From the NCBI RefSeq assembly GCF_900078685.2, contig NZ_LT546166.1:2405673-2469672 (forward strand): DNA of 64,000 nt, given 5' to 3'. Positions 26,557 to 35,884 of this stretch are shown in pieces (positions within the stretch are counted from its first letter, which is position 1; the number at the start of each line of letters is the position of its first letter). This DNA is from Mycolicibacter icosiumassiliensis. GTDB taxonomy: Bacteria; Actinomycetota; Actinomycetes; Mycobacteriales; Mycobacteriaceae. The notes under the pieces were generated by a model that was not told the origin of the DNA, made no database searches, and saw only the letters and a program-made list of their open reading frames with translations. The translations under genes and the position numbers were made by a program.

Positions 26557-27728
26557 TCGACCAGGAATTGGTCTTGACTACTGGCGCGCCGGCCAACGGC
26601 GGCAGCTGTGTGGCCCGGCACGACGGCCGAGTTGTTTTCGTGCGTTACGCGCTGCCCGGTGAGCAGGTGCGGGTCCGGATCACCGCCGAGCGGGGATCGT
26701 ATTGGCACGGTGAATGCATCGAGGTGCTCGAACCCGCGGCCGGCCGGATCGACTCGCTGTGCCCGATCGCGGGCGTGGACGGTGCCGGCTGCTGCGATCT
26801 GGCGTTCGCCGATCCGGCCGCGGTGCGTGCCCTCAAGGGCGAGGTGGTGGCCAACCAGCTGGCCCGGCTCGGCGGCCACGAGTGGCAGGGTGCAGCCGAG
26901 CCGCTCGGCGATGACGGTGCGACGGGCTGGCGCAGCCGGGTTCGCCTGGAGGTGGGCGTCGACGGGCGGGCCGGGTTTCACCGCTATCACAGCGATGAGC
27001 TGGTGACCGACCTGCGCTGTGGTCAGCTGCCGACGGGAATGATCAAGGGGCTGGGCGAGCAGAGCTGGCGGCCCGGTGATCATCTGCACGTGGTGGCCGA
27101 CGACGACGGTGTCCGGCATGTGGTGAGCACCGGCCGCGACCATCGCCCGGAAGTCGTCGAGGGCGACTACCACGCCACTCAGTGGGTGGGCCGGCGCCGC
27201 TGGCAGATCCCGGTGACCGCGTTCTGGCAGGCACACCGCCGCGCGGCCGCGCTCTACAGTGCGCTGATCGCGGAATGGGCGCAGCCCGAATCCGGAAGCA
27301 CCGCTTGGGATCTCTACGGCGGGGCCGGGATCTTCGCCGCAGCGCTTGCCGAGCCGGTGGGGGAGTCAGGCCGGGTGATCAGCGTCGACACCTCGCGGAC
27401 CGCGACGGGCGCCGCACGGGCGGCGCTGGCCGATCTGCCGCAGGTATCGGTGCGCACCGACTCGGTGCGCCGCATGCTCGGCACCGAGCGTGCCGCAGCC
27501 GGCGTCGCGGTGCTGGACCCGCCGCGTGCCGGTGCCGGCCGCGAGGTGATCGATCTGTTGGCGGCCGCGGGTGTGCCGCGCCTGGTGCACATCGGCTGCG
27601 AGGCGGCGGCCTTCGCCCGCGACATCGGCCTCTACCGCGGGCACGGGTACACCGTCGAGCAGATCCGGGTGTTCGACGCGTTCCCCTTGACCCATCACGT
27701 GGAGTGCGTGGCGCTGCTAACCCGCTGA
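26553..27728 (+). CDS. TrmA/RumA-family RNA uridine-5-methyltransferase
   Basis: This 391-residue class I SAM methyltransferase of the TrmA/RlmCD type has an N-terminal TRAM domain (LTTGAPANGGSCVARHDGRVVFVRYALPGE), the SAM motif WDLYGGAGIFAAALA, the catalytic segment VLDPPRAGAG and the nucleophile Cys in HIGCEAAAFARD. Whether tRNA or rRNA is the target is not decidable. GTG 26553 overlaps the permease stop (GTGA), indicating coupling. It corresponds to Rv2689c. Confidence 0.85.
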   Translation: MIDQELVLTTGAPANGGSCVARHDGRVVFVRYALPGEQVRVRITAERGSYWHGECIEVLEPAAGRIDSLCPIAGVDGAGCCDLAFADPAAVRALKGEVVANQLARLGGHEWQGAAEPLGDDGATGWRSRVRLEVGVDGRAGFHRYHSDELVTDLRCGQLPTGMIKGLGEQSWRPGDHLHVVADDDGVRHVVSTGRDHRPEVVEGDYHATQWVGRRRWQIPVTAFWQAHRRAAALYSALIAEWAQPESGSTAWDLYGGAGIFAAALAEPVGESGRVISVDTSRTATGAARAALADLPQVSVRTDSVRRMLGTERAAAGVAVLDPPRAGAGREVIDLLAAAGVPRLVHIGCEAAAFARDIGLYRGHGYTVEQIRVFDAFPLTHHVECVALLTR

Positions 27729-27782
27729 CTCCCGGCGCCAGCGCTGACCGTGGGTGCTCGGCGCCATGCGTAGACTGGCCGG

Positions 27783-29696
27783 ATGCTTGAAGGGATCCGC
27801 GGCCCCGCCGATCTGCAGCACCTGTCGCAGGCGCAGCTGACCGATCTGGCGGCGGAGATCCGCGAGTTTCTGATCCACAAGGTCGCCGCCACCGGCGGGC
27901 ATCTGGGGCCCAACCTGGGCGTGGTGGAGCTCACGCTGGCCCTGCACCGGGTGTTCGACTCCCCGCACGACCCGATCATCTTCGACACCGGGCACCAGGC
28001 TTACGTGCACAAAATGCTGACCGGCCGTGCCCCCGACTTCGACACCCTGCGCAAGAAGGGCGGGCTGTCGGGTTACCCGTCACGCGCCGAGAGCGAGCAC
28101 GACTGGGTGGAGTCCAGCCACGCCAGTTCGGCGCTGTCCTACGCCGACGGCCTGGCCAAGGCCTTCGAGTTGACCGGGCACCGCAATCGGCACGTGGTTG
28201 CCGTCGTCGGCGACGGCGCCCTGACCGGCGGCATGTGCTGGGAGGCGCTGAACAACATCGCCGCCGGCAACCGACCGGTGGTGGTCGTGGTCAACGACAA
28301 CGGCCGCAGCTATGCGCCCACCATCGGTGGCTTCGCCGACCACCTGGCCGCACTGCGACTGCAGCCCGCCTACGAGCGACTGCTCGAGCGGGGCCGCAGC
28401 GCGATCCGCGGGATGCCCGTCGTCGGGGAACTCGGCTACCAGGTGATCCACAGTTTCAAAGCGGGACTCAAAGATGCACTGGCGCCGCAGGCGCTCTTCA
28501 CCGACCTCGGCCTGAAATACCTGGGCCCGATCGACGGTCATGACGAGGCGGCGGTGGAGTCCGCGCTGCGCCGTGCACGGGGCTTCGGCGGGCCGGTGAT
28601 CGTGCACGTGGTCACCCAGAAGGGCAAGGGCTACGGCCCGGCCGAGAACGACGAGGCCGAGCAGATGCACGCCTGCGGGGTGATCGATCCGCTGACCGGC
28701 TATGCCACCGAAACCGCGGGGCGCGGCTGGACGGCGGTGTTCTCCGACGCGCTCATCGAGTACGGCACCAAGCGTCGTGACGTCGTCGCGATCACCGCAG
28801 CGATGCCCGGCCCCACCGGGCTTGCGCCGTTCGGGCAGCGCTTTCCGGATCGCATGTTCGACGTCGGGATCGCCGAGCAACATGCACTGACGTCCGCCGC
28901 CGGGCTGGCGATGGGCGGCCTGCACCCGGTGGTGGCGGTCTATTCGACCTTCCTCAACCGCGCCTTCGACCAGCTGGTCATGGACGTCGCACTGCACGGG
29001 CTGCCGGTCACGCTGGTATTGGACCGGTCTGGAATCACCGGGCCCGACGGTGCCAGTCACAACGGCATGTGGGATCTGTCGATATTGGGGATCGTGCCCG
29101 GAATCCGGGTCGCCGCACCTCGCGACGGCGTCCGGCTGCGCGAAGAGCTCGGCGAAGCGCTTGAGGTCAATGACGGGCCCACTGCCTTGCGATTCCCGAA
29201 GGGGGATGTGGGCGAAGACATTCCCGCAATCGAGCGGCGCTCTGGGGTGGACGTGTTGGCGGTTCCGGCCGACGGGTTGCCGCAAGACGTCCTGCTGGTC
29301 GCGGTCGGCGCGTTCGCGCCCATGGCGTTGGCGGTGGCCGACCGGCTGCACAATCAGGGCATCGGGGTGACGGTCATCGACCCGCGTTGGGTGCTTCCGG
29401 TGCCGGCGGTGCTCGTGGAGATGGCCGGCGCGCACAAGCTGGTGGTCACCTGCGAGGACAATGGCGTCGCCGGCGGTATCGGCTCGGCAGTGTCGGCGGC
29501 GCTGCGGCATGCCGAGATCGATCTGCCCTGCCGCGACGTCGGTCTGCCGCAGCGTTTTTACGACCACGCCTCGCGCGGGGAGCTGCTGGCCGAGGTCGGC
29601 CTGACCGCACAGGATGTGGCCCGCCAGATCACCGGCTGGGTGGCGGCGATGGGCGCCTCCAACTGCGTCGACGAGGTCAGCGAGCGACTGGAATAG
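27783..29696 (+). CDS. dxs: 1-deoxy-D-xylulose-5-phosphate synthase
   Basis: Dxs condenses pyruvate and glyceraldehyde 3-phosphate, the first step of the MEP isoprenoid pathway. The 637-residue protein has the TPP-binding [17 protein letters not shown], the start [18 protein letters not shown], the [13 protein letters not shown] motif, the central pyrimidine-binding VGIAEQHA and the C-terminal transketolase domain. It is full length. The accessory island begins about 20-70 bases after its stop. Confidence 0.97.
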   Translation: MLEGIRGPADLQHLSQAQLTDLAAEIREFLIHKVAATGGHLGPNLGVVELTLALHRVFDSPHDPIIFDTGHQAYVHKMLTGRAPDFDTLRKKGGLSGYPSRAESEHDWVESSHASSALSYADGLAKAFELTGHRNRHVVAVVGDGALTGGMCWEALNNIAAGNRPVVVVVNDNGRSYAPTIGGFADHLAALRLQPAYERLLERGRSAIRGMPVVGELGYQVIHSFKAGLKDALAPQALFTDLGLKYLGPIDGHDEAAVESALRRARGFGGPVIVHVVTQKGKGYGPAENDEAEQMHACGVIDPLTGYATETAGRGWTAVFSDALIEYGTKRRDVVAITAAMPGPTGLAPFGQRFPDRMFDVGIAEQHALTSAAGLAMGGLHPVVAVYSTFLNRAFDQLVMDVALHGLPVTLVLDRSGITGPDGASHNGMWDLSILGIVPGIRVAAPRDGVRLREELGEALEVNDGPTALRFPKGDVGEDIPAIERRSGVDVLAVPADGLPQDVLLVAVGAFAPMALAVADRLHNQGIGVTVIDPRWVLPVPAVLVEMAGAHKLVVTCEDNGVAGGIGSAVSAALRHAEIDLPCRDVGLPQRFYDHASRGELLAEVGLTAQDVARQITGWVAAMGASNCVDEVSERLE

Positions 29697-29763
29697 TCGC
29701 GGGCCGCCAAGACTGTGGCGTGGATCGGTGAGCTCTTTGCCTTGGATTGCGAAGCTACACAAT

Positions 29764-29799
29764 ACTATTTGTGCTCAACAACACTATTCGTGCTTAACA
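29764..29799. repeat. short imperfect 19-bp direct repeat at the island edge
   Basis: ACTATTTGTGCTCAACA (from 29764) and ACTATTCGTGCTTAACA (from 29783) are direct repeats with two differences and a 19-base period. They lie in an AT-rich patch between the dxs stop and the last codons of the SDR gene, at the left edge of the accessory island. Confidence 0.5.
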
Positions 29800-30719
29800 G
29801 GGATATATGTCGGCCTGCCGCTTTGGCACCATGTGCAATCTTCCTGGAACTCTGGGTGCTGTGACCGGTGCTGTTCGTCGGCAATGGCGTCGAAGGCGCT
29901 GCGCATCGTGGCCGCCTTCTGCATGATGCGTGCATCAATGAGTCCGGGCGCAAATATCCTCATTCGCGACCCGATTTTCTGTATCGGTGGCGACAGGTCA
30001 ATCTCGCGTCTCCTCTCAATGATCGCGTCGACGCACCGCCGGGCGACTTCACTGGTCGGCCGCCGAGCAATATCGTTGCGACGGCGCACCGATAGGTCGA
30101 CCTTGTATTCCTGCCCATCGGGGCCGAACACGGTTCGTCCGGCCCCGTCGTCGCTGTACATGTCACCCGGATTTATGGTGAGAACGTCGACGGCGTGCGC
30201 AGCAAGCTCCAGGCGCAGCGCTTCGAAGAAGCCGTTCATGGCGTGCTTGCTGGTGGTGTAGCCCAGGTAGCCAGCCATCGGCAGGTGGCCGGCCCCCGAG
30301 GTGACATAGGCGATCAAACCTCGGCGCTCGATCAATTCTGAAAGGGCATAGAAGGTTGGCATGACGGCGCCGAAGAGGTTGATCTCCATGGCGTCTCGCA
30401 AAGGTGCCAACGTGCGTAGTTCGCTGAGCGACCCGTAGGTCGCAAACGCGGCGTTCAATACCAAGTTGTCGATCCGGCCGAACTGATCGAGAGTCTCGGT
30501 GATCAGATCACGGCAATTGTCTTCATTGGTGAGGTCGGTTGGGAAGATCTTTGCCGAGCCTCCTGCCGCCACGATGCTCGCCTCGATGGCGGCAAGACGT
30601 TCCCCATTGCGTGCTGTCAGCATGACCTGGGCGCCTTCAGCCGCCAGTTGCAGGGCAAGGTGTTGCCCGAGCCCTTGGGAGGCGCCGGTAATCACGACAA
30701 CCTTCTCATGTAACCGCAT
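29784..30719 (-). CDS. short-chain dehydrogenase/reductase (SDR 1)
   Basis: This 311-residue classical SDR has the NAD(P)-binding TGASQGLGQ, the NAA motif (LNAAFATYG), catalytic Ser in YVTSGAG and YTTSK. The substrate is unknown. A C-terminal extension of about 70 residues has two Cys (EDCTWCQ). ATG 30719 follows GAGAGG; the upstream extension to 30791 crosses the promoter. A strong promoter with a palindromic operator at the start point lies just upstream, divergent from the acyl-CoA synthetase gene. Confidence 0.85.
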   Translation of the reverse strand: MRLHEKVVVITGASQGLGQHLALQLAAEGAQVMLTARNGERLAAIEASIVAAGGSAKIFPTDLTNEDNCRDLITETLDQFGRIDNLVLNAAFATYGSLSELRTLAPLRDAMEINLFGAVMPTFYALSELIERRGLIAYVTSGAGHLPMAGYLGYTTSKHAMNGFFEALRLELAAHAVDVLTINPGDMYSDDGAGRTVFGPDGQEYKVDLSVRRRNDIARRPTSEVARRCVDAIIERRREIDLSPPIQKIGSRMRIFAPGLIDARIMQKAATMRSAFDAIADEQHRSQHPEFQEDCTWCQSGRPTYIPVKHE

Positions 30720-30738
30720 GTATGGCCTCTCGTCGGTG

Positions 30739-30791
30739 ACTGATTGATTATCAATCAGTAGTAAATTAGCTCGTGTTGCAAAAGTCGTCAA
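30739..30791 (-). promoter_or_regulatory. promoter with palindromic operator O1 (SDR 1)
   Basis: On the minus strand TTGACG (complement of 30786-30791) and TAATTT (complement of 30763-30768) are 17 bases apart, a near-consensus housekeeping promoter. A perfect 21-bp palindrome at 30739-30759, containing TGATTGAT-T-ATCAATCA, begins three bases after the -10 box. A bound repressor would cover the start point. Confidence 0.75.
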
Positions 30792-30860
30792 GGGCCCACC
30801 GATGGTGTTCCCGAGGCGTCGGGTTGGGCGCCTTCTCGTGCCGCCGGAGCCGCGCTTGGT

Positions 30861-30881
30861 ATTGACTGATTATCAATCAAT
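30861..30881 (+). promoter_or_regulatory. palindromic operator O2 (acyl-CoA synthetase)
   Basis: TTGACTGATTATCAATCAA (30862-30880) is a palindrome with one mismatch. It is identical, on the other strand, to O3 at 37,695. It lies 56 bp before the acyl-CoA synthetase start. TTGACT inside it can serve as the -35 box, with CAGACT at 30886-30891 as a weaker -10. Confidence 0.75.
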
Positions 30882-30936
30882 ACGTCAGACTAGAGTGCCC
30901 GGACGTTCCCGGCCGTGACCAGAGTGGAGACTCGAT

Positions 30937-32865
30937 GTGACGTTGCAGGAGGACTGGCCGATCTGCCGTAGCCACCATGATCTGGCTCGCATCGAGGCGG
31001 TACCGCTGTCGGAGCGAGCCTTGCCGGAGTCGACCTACGCTGTCGTGGCCGCCGCGGCGGCGCGGTGGCCCGACGGGATTGCCATGCACCTGCTGTCATC
31101 TGGTGCGCAGTGGGACAACGCTGAATCATGGACATACACTCGGTTGGCTCAAGCCGTGCGCAGATGTGCGAACTTGTTTCACGCACAAGGCGTCTCACGT
31201 GCGACGGCGGTCACCCTGATGTCAGCCAACACAGGTCTGGTCCTGGCCGCGACATTCGGAGCGCAAGCCGCGGGTATCGCCGCCCCGGTCAACCCGACCC
31301 TCAGTGCCGAGCGACTGGTGGCACTGGCACGCCTGGCGGATTCCCGCGTGATCGTGGCCGCGGGACCCGAACTTGATCCGGAAACCTGGGTCAAGGCACG
31401 CCACGTCGCCTCCGTAATCGGTATCCAGGCCCTGTACGCGGTGCGACCCGAGGGAGCGGCAGGTTGCGGCCCTGAACTGCAGCCGCTGGCCCGGACCACC
31501 GTCGAGTACTTGGATGCCGCGCTGGCAGGGCAACCGGATAGCGCCTTGGAGTGCCCGGCGCCAGCGGCCGACGATATCGCCAGCTACTTCCACACCGGTG
31601 GCACTACTGGAACACCCAAACTGGCGGCACACACCCACCGCAACGAGGTGGCCATGGCGTGGTCACTGGCGCTCCAGTCAACACTGCCCGAATCTTCAAG
31701 GGTGCTGGCGGGCCTGCCCCTGTTCCATGTAAACGCGGTGCTTGTGACCGGGCTGGCGCCGTTGCTCCGCGGTTACCCTGTGGTCTGGATCGGCCCCGCT
31801 GGCTTTCGTGATCCTGCTGTCTACCAACACTTTTGGAAGATCATCGAGAGATATCAGGTGGCGGCGATGTCAGCGGTCCCTACGGTATACGCGGTGCTCG
31901 CTGAGATCCCGGTGGACGCCGATATCGGCTCGCTGCTGATCGCAGCCGTCGGTGCGGCGCCCCTACCGAACGCGGTGCGCACTCGATTCCGTGCACGCAC
32001 GGGAATCGAGCTCAGTGAAGGCTACGGCCTGACCGAAGGCACATGTGTCAGTGCCGCGTCACAATTCGAGATCTCCCGTGCCGGTTCAGTGGGTTTGCGG
32101 CTTCCCTATCAGCGCATCGTTGCAGTGGAGCGTGACGATCAGGGGGAGTGGATCGAACTCCCTGCCGGAAAGAGCGGGCGGCTGAAGATATATGGCCCCA
32201 ACGTCTTCCCCGGTTATGTAGGGGACAGCGGTGCGTTGAGCGGGGGCGAAGCGCTGCATGAAGGCGGCTTGCTGACCGGCGACCTCGGCTACGTCGATTC
32301 AGATGGCTACGTGTTCCTCATTGGCCGAGTCAAAGACGTCATCATTCGAGGTGGGCACAACATCGATCCAGTGGTGATCGAGGACGCGATGCGCCGGCAC
32401 CCAGCGGTTGCCGATGCCGCAGCAGTCGGCCGGCCCGACCCGCACGCAGGTGAGGTGCCGGTCGTCTATGTCGTGACTACTGAACCCGTCAGCGAGGCTG
32501 AACTATTGAGGTGGGCGCAGCAGTCCATCACCGAACCCGCCGCGGTCGCAAAAGCAGTCCACGTCGTCGACGTCATCCCCGTCACGCAGATAGGCAAGCC
32601 CTTTAAGCTCGCTCTGCGCGCCGACGCCGCGCTCGGTGCAGTCGCGGAGGCGTTGGCTGAAGCAGGAATCGACAGCGCCGATCTGGACATCACGGCCGAC
32701 TACGACCAGGACGGCCAACTTGTGGCGCGCGCGACAGGGCTGAAAGCCGGTGATCTTTTGGCCGCCCAGCGACGACTGGACCTGTTTCCTCTGACAGTTC
32801 ATCTTTCAGCCCGGGCATCCGGCCCACCCAGTTCAACGGGATCCATTCCAACTACCAAGGAGTGA
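30937..32865 (+). CDS. acyl-CoA synthetase (AMP-binding, FadD-like)
   Basis: This 642-residue ANL-superfamily enzyme activates a carboxylic acid to its CoA thioester or adenylate. Motifs are A3 YFHTGGTTGTPK, A5 EGYGLTEGT, A7/A8 LTGDLGYVDSDGYVFLIGRVKD and A10 TQIGKPFK with the catalytic Lys. The last 40 or so residues (after LDLFPLTVHL) look like an added tail. The substrate is unknown. The start is GTG 30937. The gene is coupled to the P450 gene, which starts three bases after its stop, and operator O2 lies upstream. Confidence 0.88.
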   Translation: MTLQEDWPICRSHHDLARIEAVPLSERALPESTYAVVAAAAARWPDGIAMHLLSSGAQWDNAESWTYTRLAQAVRRCANLFHAQGVSRATAVTLMSANTGLVLAATFGAQAAGIAAPVNPTLSAERLVALARLADSRVIVAAGPELDPETWVKARHVASVIGIQALYAVRPEGAAGCGPELQPLARTTVEYLDAALAGQPDSALECPAPAADDIASYFHTGGTTGTPKLAAHTHRNEVAMAWSLALQSTLPESSRVLAGLPLFHVNAVLVTGLAPLLRGYPVVWIGPAGFRDPAVYQHFWKIIERYQVAAMSAVPTVYAVLAEIPVDADIGSLLIAAVGAAPLPNAVRTRFRARTGIELSEGYGLTEGTCVSAASQFEISRAGSVGLRLPYQRIVAVERDDQGEWIELPAGKSGRLKIYGPNVFPGYVGDSGALSGGEALHEGGLLTGDLGYVDSDGYVFLIGRVKDVIIRGGHNIDPVVIEDAMRRHPAVADAAAVGRPDPHAGEVPVVYVVTTEPVSEAELLRWAQQSITEPAAVAKAVHVVDVIPVTQIGKPFKLALRADAALGAVAEALAEAGIDSADLDITADYDQDGQLVARATGLKAGDLLAAQRRLDLFPLTVHLSARASGPPSSTGSIPTTKE

Positions 32866-32867
32866 CG

Positions 32868-34223
32868 ATGGTTACGGCGACGACAAGTCCGGTACGCCTT
32901 CCACCAGGGCCGCGTAGCCCCAAGCTCGTTCAGCTGGCCGTGTTCCTGGCAGCGCGTGACCGCGCGATGGCTTCCTTACAGCGACGCTACGGAACATCGG
33001 CGACCGTCAGGCTACCCGGCTTTGAGAACTTGGTGGTGGTGAGCGACCCAGCACTGGTCAAAGAGGTGTTCGTCAGTGGCGGTGACCTCTTGGGCGAAGG
33101 GTCCAGTCTTGGCAGGGTCCTGGGACCGGGATCGACCTTCAGCCTTGACGGCGACGCCCATCTTCAGCGACGCAAACTTCTCGTGCCACCATTTCACGGT
33201 CGCCGAATCCGCGGCTACGAAAGCATCGTGGAGGAAGAAGTCCTTCGTGAATGCGCCGGCTGGCCCGAAGGAATCGAGTTCGCCGCGTTGCCTTCCATGA
33301 TGCGGATCACCCTCAACACGATCCTGCGCACCGTCTTTGGCGCCGAAGGCGAGGACTTTGACGAGCTACGGCGCCTTCTGCCCGATGCCGTACTTCTCGG
33401 CGCCCGAATGACGAACCTACCCATGGCTATCCGTCGCGACTACGGCCCTTGGAGCCTAGGCGGACGTCTCGCCGAGTACCGACGCCGCTACGACTCGGCG
33501 GTACAACGCCTGATCCGCAACGCGCTCGCCGATCCTGCACTGGACACGAGAACCGATGTCCTCGCACTGCTGCTGCGCGCACGCTACGAAGATGGTACGA
33601 GGATCAGCGACGAGCACCTGGCCGATGAACTACTCACCTTGCTCACCGCTGGCCACGAAACGACCGCGACCACCTTGGCTTGGGCGATCGAGCGTTTGCG
33701 TAGACACCCGGTGCTGCTGGACCAGCTGACCGACGATCTCGACGCCGGCAGCTCCGAGATGTGCCAAGCCACAATCTGGGAAGTGCAACGCACGCGTCCG
33801 GTTATTCAGGCGGCAGTTCGCAGCGTGAAAGCACGACTTCAATTGGGGGAGTGGATAATACCAGCAGGCAGTGCAATTGTGGTTGCCATCGACACGGCGC
33901 ATGCATCGGACGGCAACTTTGCCTGGGCCGAGTCATTCGACCCGACGCGATTCCTTGACGAACCCCCCAACACGCACGCTTGGATCCCCTTCGGGGGCGG
34001 CGTTCGCCGCTGTGTGGGTGCGGCATTCGCGAACATGGAGATGAACGTTGTGCTTCGGACCGTGCTTCGAGAATTCACCTTAGTTCCTACATCGGCACCC
34101 GACGAACGCAGACAGTCGCGCGGTGTCGCCTTGGCGCCGGGACGCGGCGGTCTGGCCATGGTTCAGCGCAGGCAATCGGGCATTTCTGTGAGCACATCGT
34201 CTGACCGTGCTCGGTCTGGTTGA
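32868..34223 (+). CDS. cytochrome P450
   Basis: This 451-residue P450 has the I-helix AGHETTA, the ExxR pair in EVQRTRP and the haem-binding FGGGVRRCVGAAFA with the cysteinate ligand. The N-terminal PPGPRSPKLVQL resembles CYP135/CYP138-type mycobacterial P450s. ATG 32868 is five bases after AAGGAG and three after the acyl-CoA synthetase stop. A fatty acid or related substrate is inferred from the coupling. No ferredoxin gene is seen nearby. Confidence 0.9.
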   Translation: MVTATTSPVRLPPGPRSPKLVQLAVFLAARDRAMASLQRRYGTSATVRLPGFENLVVVSDPALVKEVFVSGGDLLGEGSSLGRVLGPGSTFSLDGDAHLQRRKLLVPPFHGRRIRGYESIVEEEVLRECAGWPEGIEFAALPSMMRITLNTILRTVFGAEGEDFDELRRLLPDAVLLGARMTNLPMAIRRDYGPWSLGGRLAEYRRRYDSAVQRLIRNALADPALDTRTDVLALLLRARYEDGTRISDEHLADELLTLLTAGHETTATTLAWAIERLRRHPVLLDQLTDDLDAGSSEMCQATIWEVQRTRPVIQAAVRSVKARLQLGEWIIPAGSAIVVAIDTAHASDGNFAWAESFDPTRFLDEPPNTHAWIPFGGGVRRCVGAAFANMEMNVVLRTVLREFTLVPTSAPDERRQSRGVALAPGRGGLAMVQRRQSGISVSTSSDRARSG

Positions 34224-34264
34224 GCAAGACCATCCAGCTCAACCAGACTGCCGGATATCGCTTC

Positions 34265-34540
34265 CTAGCCCCGCCGCTTCGTCCTCAGGATGTCTTCGCG
34301 AACGTCGAATTTGTTGAGTGCCTCGATGATTGACGGATCGAGATCGATCGATGAATCGAGTGCCCGGGCTGTCCGCAGGGTCGAAACAAGGCTGGCTGCG
34401 GCAAGTTCGACGATAACTTCGCGGTTGAGCTCGGCGGCAATGATGCGGTCGATCATCATCTCGTCAAGATAGCCGACCCACCCACGCATTGCGGTTCGCA
34501 GCACGGCTGCGATCGGCTCGGTGATGCCGACCGCGAGCAA
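34265..34540 (-). pseudogene. TetR-family regulator, 3' remnant cut by the IS element
   Basis: The remaining 91 codons encode the ligand-binding part of a TetR regulator (LLAVGITEPIAAV, AMRGWVGYLDEMMIDRIIA, NREVIVELAAASLV). The open frame continues into the IS end, which supplies an artificial N-terminus. The DNA-binding half is absent from the other side of the IS. It is convergent with the P450 gene and is a candidate for the lost repressor of operators O1-O3. Confidence 0.75.
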
Positions 34541-34571
34541 TGAATCGCCCTGGTTCTCCCGGAGGCTCGAT

Positions 34572-35528
34572 CTATTGGATTTCGACCAGGTTCTGGTCGT
34601 TCCGTGATGCATCGTAGAACGCCGCTTCGAACTCGGTCGGCGGAACGTCGCTGAGGTAGCCGTGCAGGCGGCTGGTGTTGTGCCAGTGCACCCAGCTCAG
34701 GGTGGCCAACTCGACGTCCTCGACGGTCTTCCACGGCCCGGTACGTGCTGGCCCGTAGATCAGTTCGGCCTTGTAGTAGCCGTTCACGGTTTCGGCCAGG
34801 GCGTTGTCGAAGCTGTCCCCGACGGTGCCGATCGAGGGAGTCGCGCCGATCTCGGCGAGCCGTTCACCGTAGCGGATAGAAGTGAACTGCGACCCGGCGT
34901 CGGAATGACATACCAAGTACGGCAACAGGATTCCGCGTGACCAGCGGGCCATCTCGATCGCATCCAGCACCATCGTGGTGCGCATATGGGAGGCGGCCCG
35001 CCACCCGACGATCATCCGGCTGAACGCGTCGATGAGGAAACAGGCATAGGCCACCCCGGCCCAGGTCGGCACGAACGTCAGGTCGGTCACCCAGAGCTGG
35101 TTGGGAGCGGTAGCGGTGAACTGCCGTTTGACCAGATCGGGATGCCGCGTCGCCGCCGGATCTGCTTTGGTGGTCCGCACGCGCTTGCCGCGCCGCGCCC
35201 CACAGATCCCGGCTGCCCGCATCAGGCGGGCGACCTGATCGCGGCCCACGTCGTGGCCGGCCCTGCGTGCGGTTTTCCAGAGCTTGCGTGCCCCGTAGAC
35301 GCGGTAGTTGTCCTCCCAGAGCGCTCGCAGTACCGGACCCAGCACCGCGTCGCGGCAGGCCCGCGCCGACGGCTTGCGGGTTTTGGTGTCGTAGTAGGTG
35401 CTCGGGGCCACCGACACGCCTGCTTCACGCAGGACGGTGCAGATGGGCTCGACCCCGAACTCCTCGCGATTCGCGTCGATGAACGCGACTATTTGCGGTG
35501 TTGGCGGTCGAGCTCCGCCCCGAAGAAA
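34572..35528 (-). CDS. IS3-family transposase OrfB (DDE domain)
   Basis: The integrase-like domain contains the DDE triad: Asp in LWVTDLTF, Asp in CHSDAGSQF and Glu in NALAETVNGYY. The frame has no proper start codon of its own. The region before GTG 35417 (including FIDANREEFGVEP) is conserved in the family, so it is read by -1 frameshifting from orfA within the overlap. The left coordinate is the stop; the right coordinate marks the likely slip region around the TTTCTTC stretch. Confidence 0.85.
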   Translation of the reverse strand, partial: FLRGGARPPTPQIVAFIDANREEFGVEPICTVLREAGVSVAPSTYYDTKTRKPSARACRDAVLGPVLRALWEDNYRVYGARKLWKTARRAGHDVGRDQVARLMRAAGICGARRGKRVRTTKADPAATRHPDLVKRQFTATAPNQLWVTDLTFVPTWAGVAYACFLIDAFSRMIVGWRAASHMRTTMVLDAIEMARWSRGILLPYLVCHSDAGSQFTSIRYGERLAEIGATPSIGTVGDSFDNALAETVNGYYKAELIYGPARTGPWKTVEDVELATLSWVHWHNTSRLHGYLSDVPPTEFEAAFYDASRNDQNLVEIQ

Positions 35529-35833
35529 CTCGCTGCTCGTTTCAGAATCTCGTTGGCACGCTTCAGTTCTCGATTCTCCTGTTCGAGTTCCTTGATCCGC
35601 GCAATCTCAGCGGTGGACACCCCCGGTACATGCCCGTCGTCGATATCGGCCTGGCGCACCCAGGACCGGACCGACTCGACCCCGTAACCGAGCTGACGCG
35701 CCACCCGCGCCACCGTGCCCTGCTCGGTGCCCAGCTCAGTCCGCAACGTCCGGACCATCCGCACCGCGGCGGCCTTCTCCTCCGGGCCGTAACGGCGTGT
35801 CGTGGGCCTACCTGGCGACTGTTCCTTCGGCAT
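35489..35833 (-). CDS. IS3-family transposase OrfA
   Basis: This 114-residue protein has a helix-turn-helix (RYGPEEKAAAVRMVRTL, TVARVARQLGYGVESVRSWVRQ) and a leucine-zipper-like coiled coil (IARIKELEQENRELKRANEIL), as in OrfA of IS3 elements. It binds the IS ends and provides the N-terminus of the OrfAB transposase after frameshifting. Its last about 40 bases overlap the orfB frame. Confidence 0.88.
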   Translation of the reverse strand: MPKEQSPGRPTTRRYGPEEKAAAVRMVRTLRTELGTEQGTVARVARQLGYGVESVRSWVRQADIDDGHVPGVSTAEIARIKELEQENRELKRANEILKRAASFFGAELDRQHRK

Positions 35834-35884
35834 ACCTGCATCCTCGTTTCCAAGGTCAGGAGCCTCCGGGATTTCCAGGGCGAT

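Noticed and set aside
28080..29762. 560-residue open frame antisense to dxs
   Set aside because: A shadow of a complete, conserved dxs gene with no recognisable motifs.
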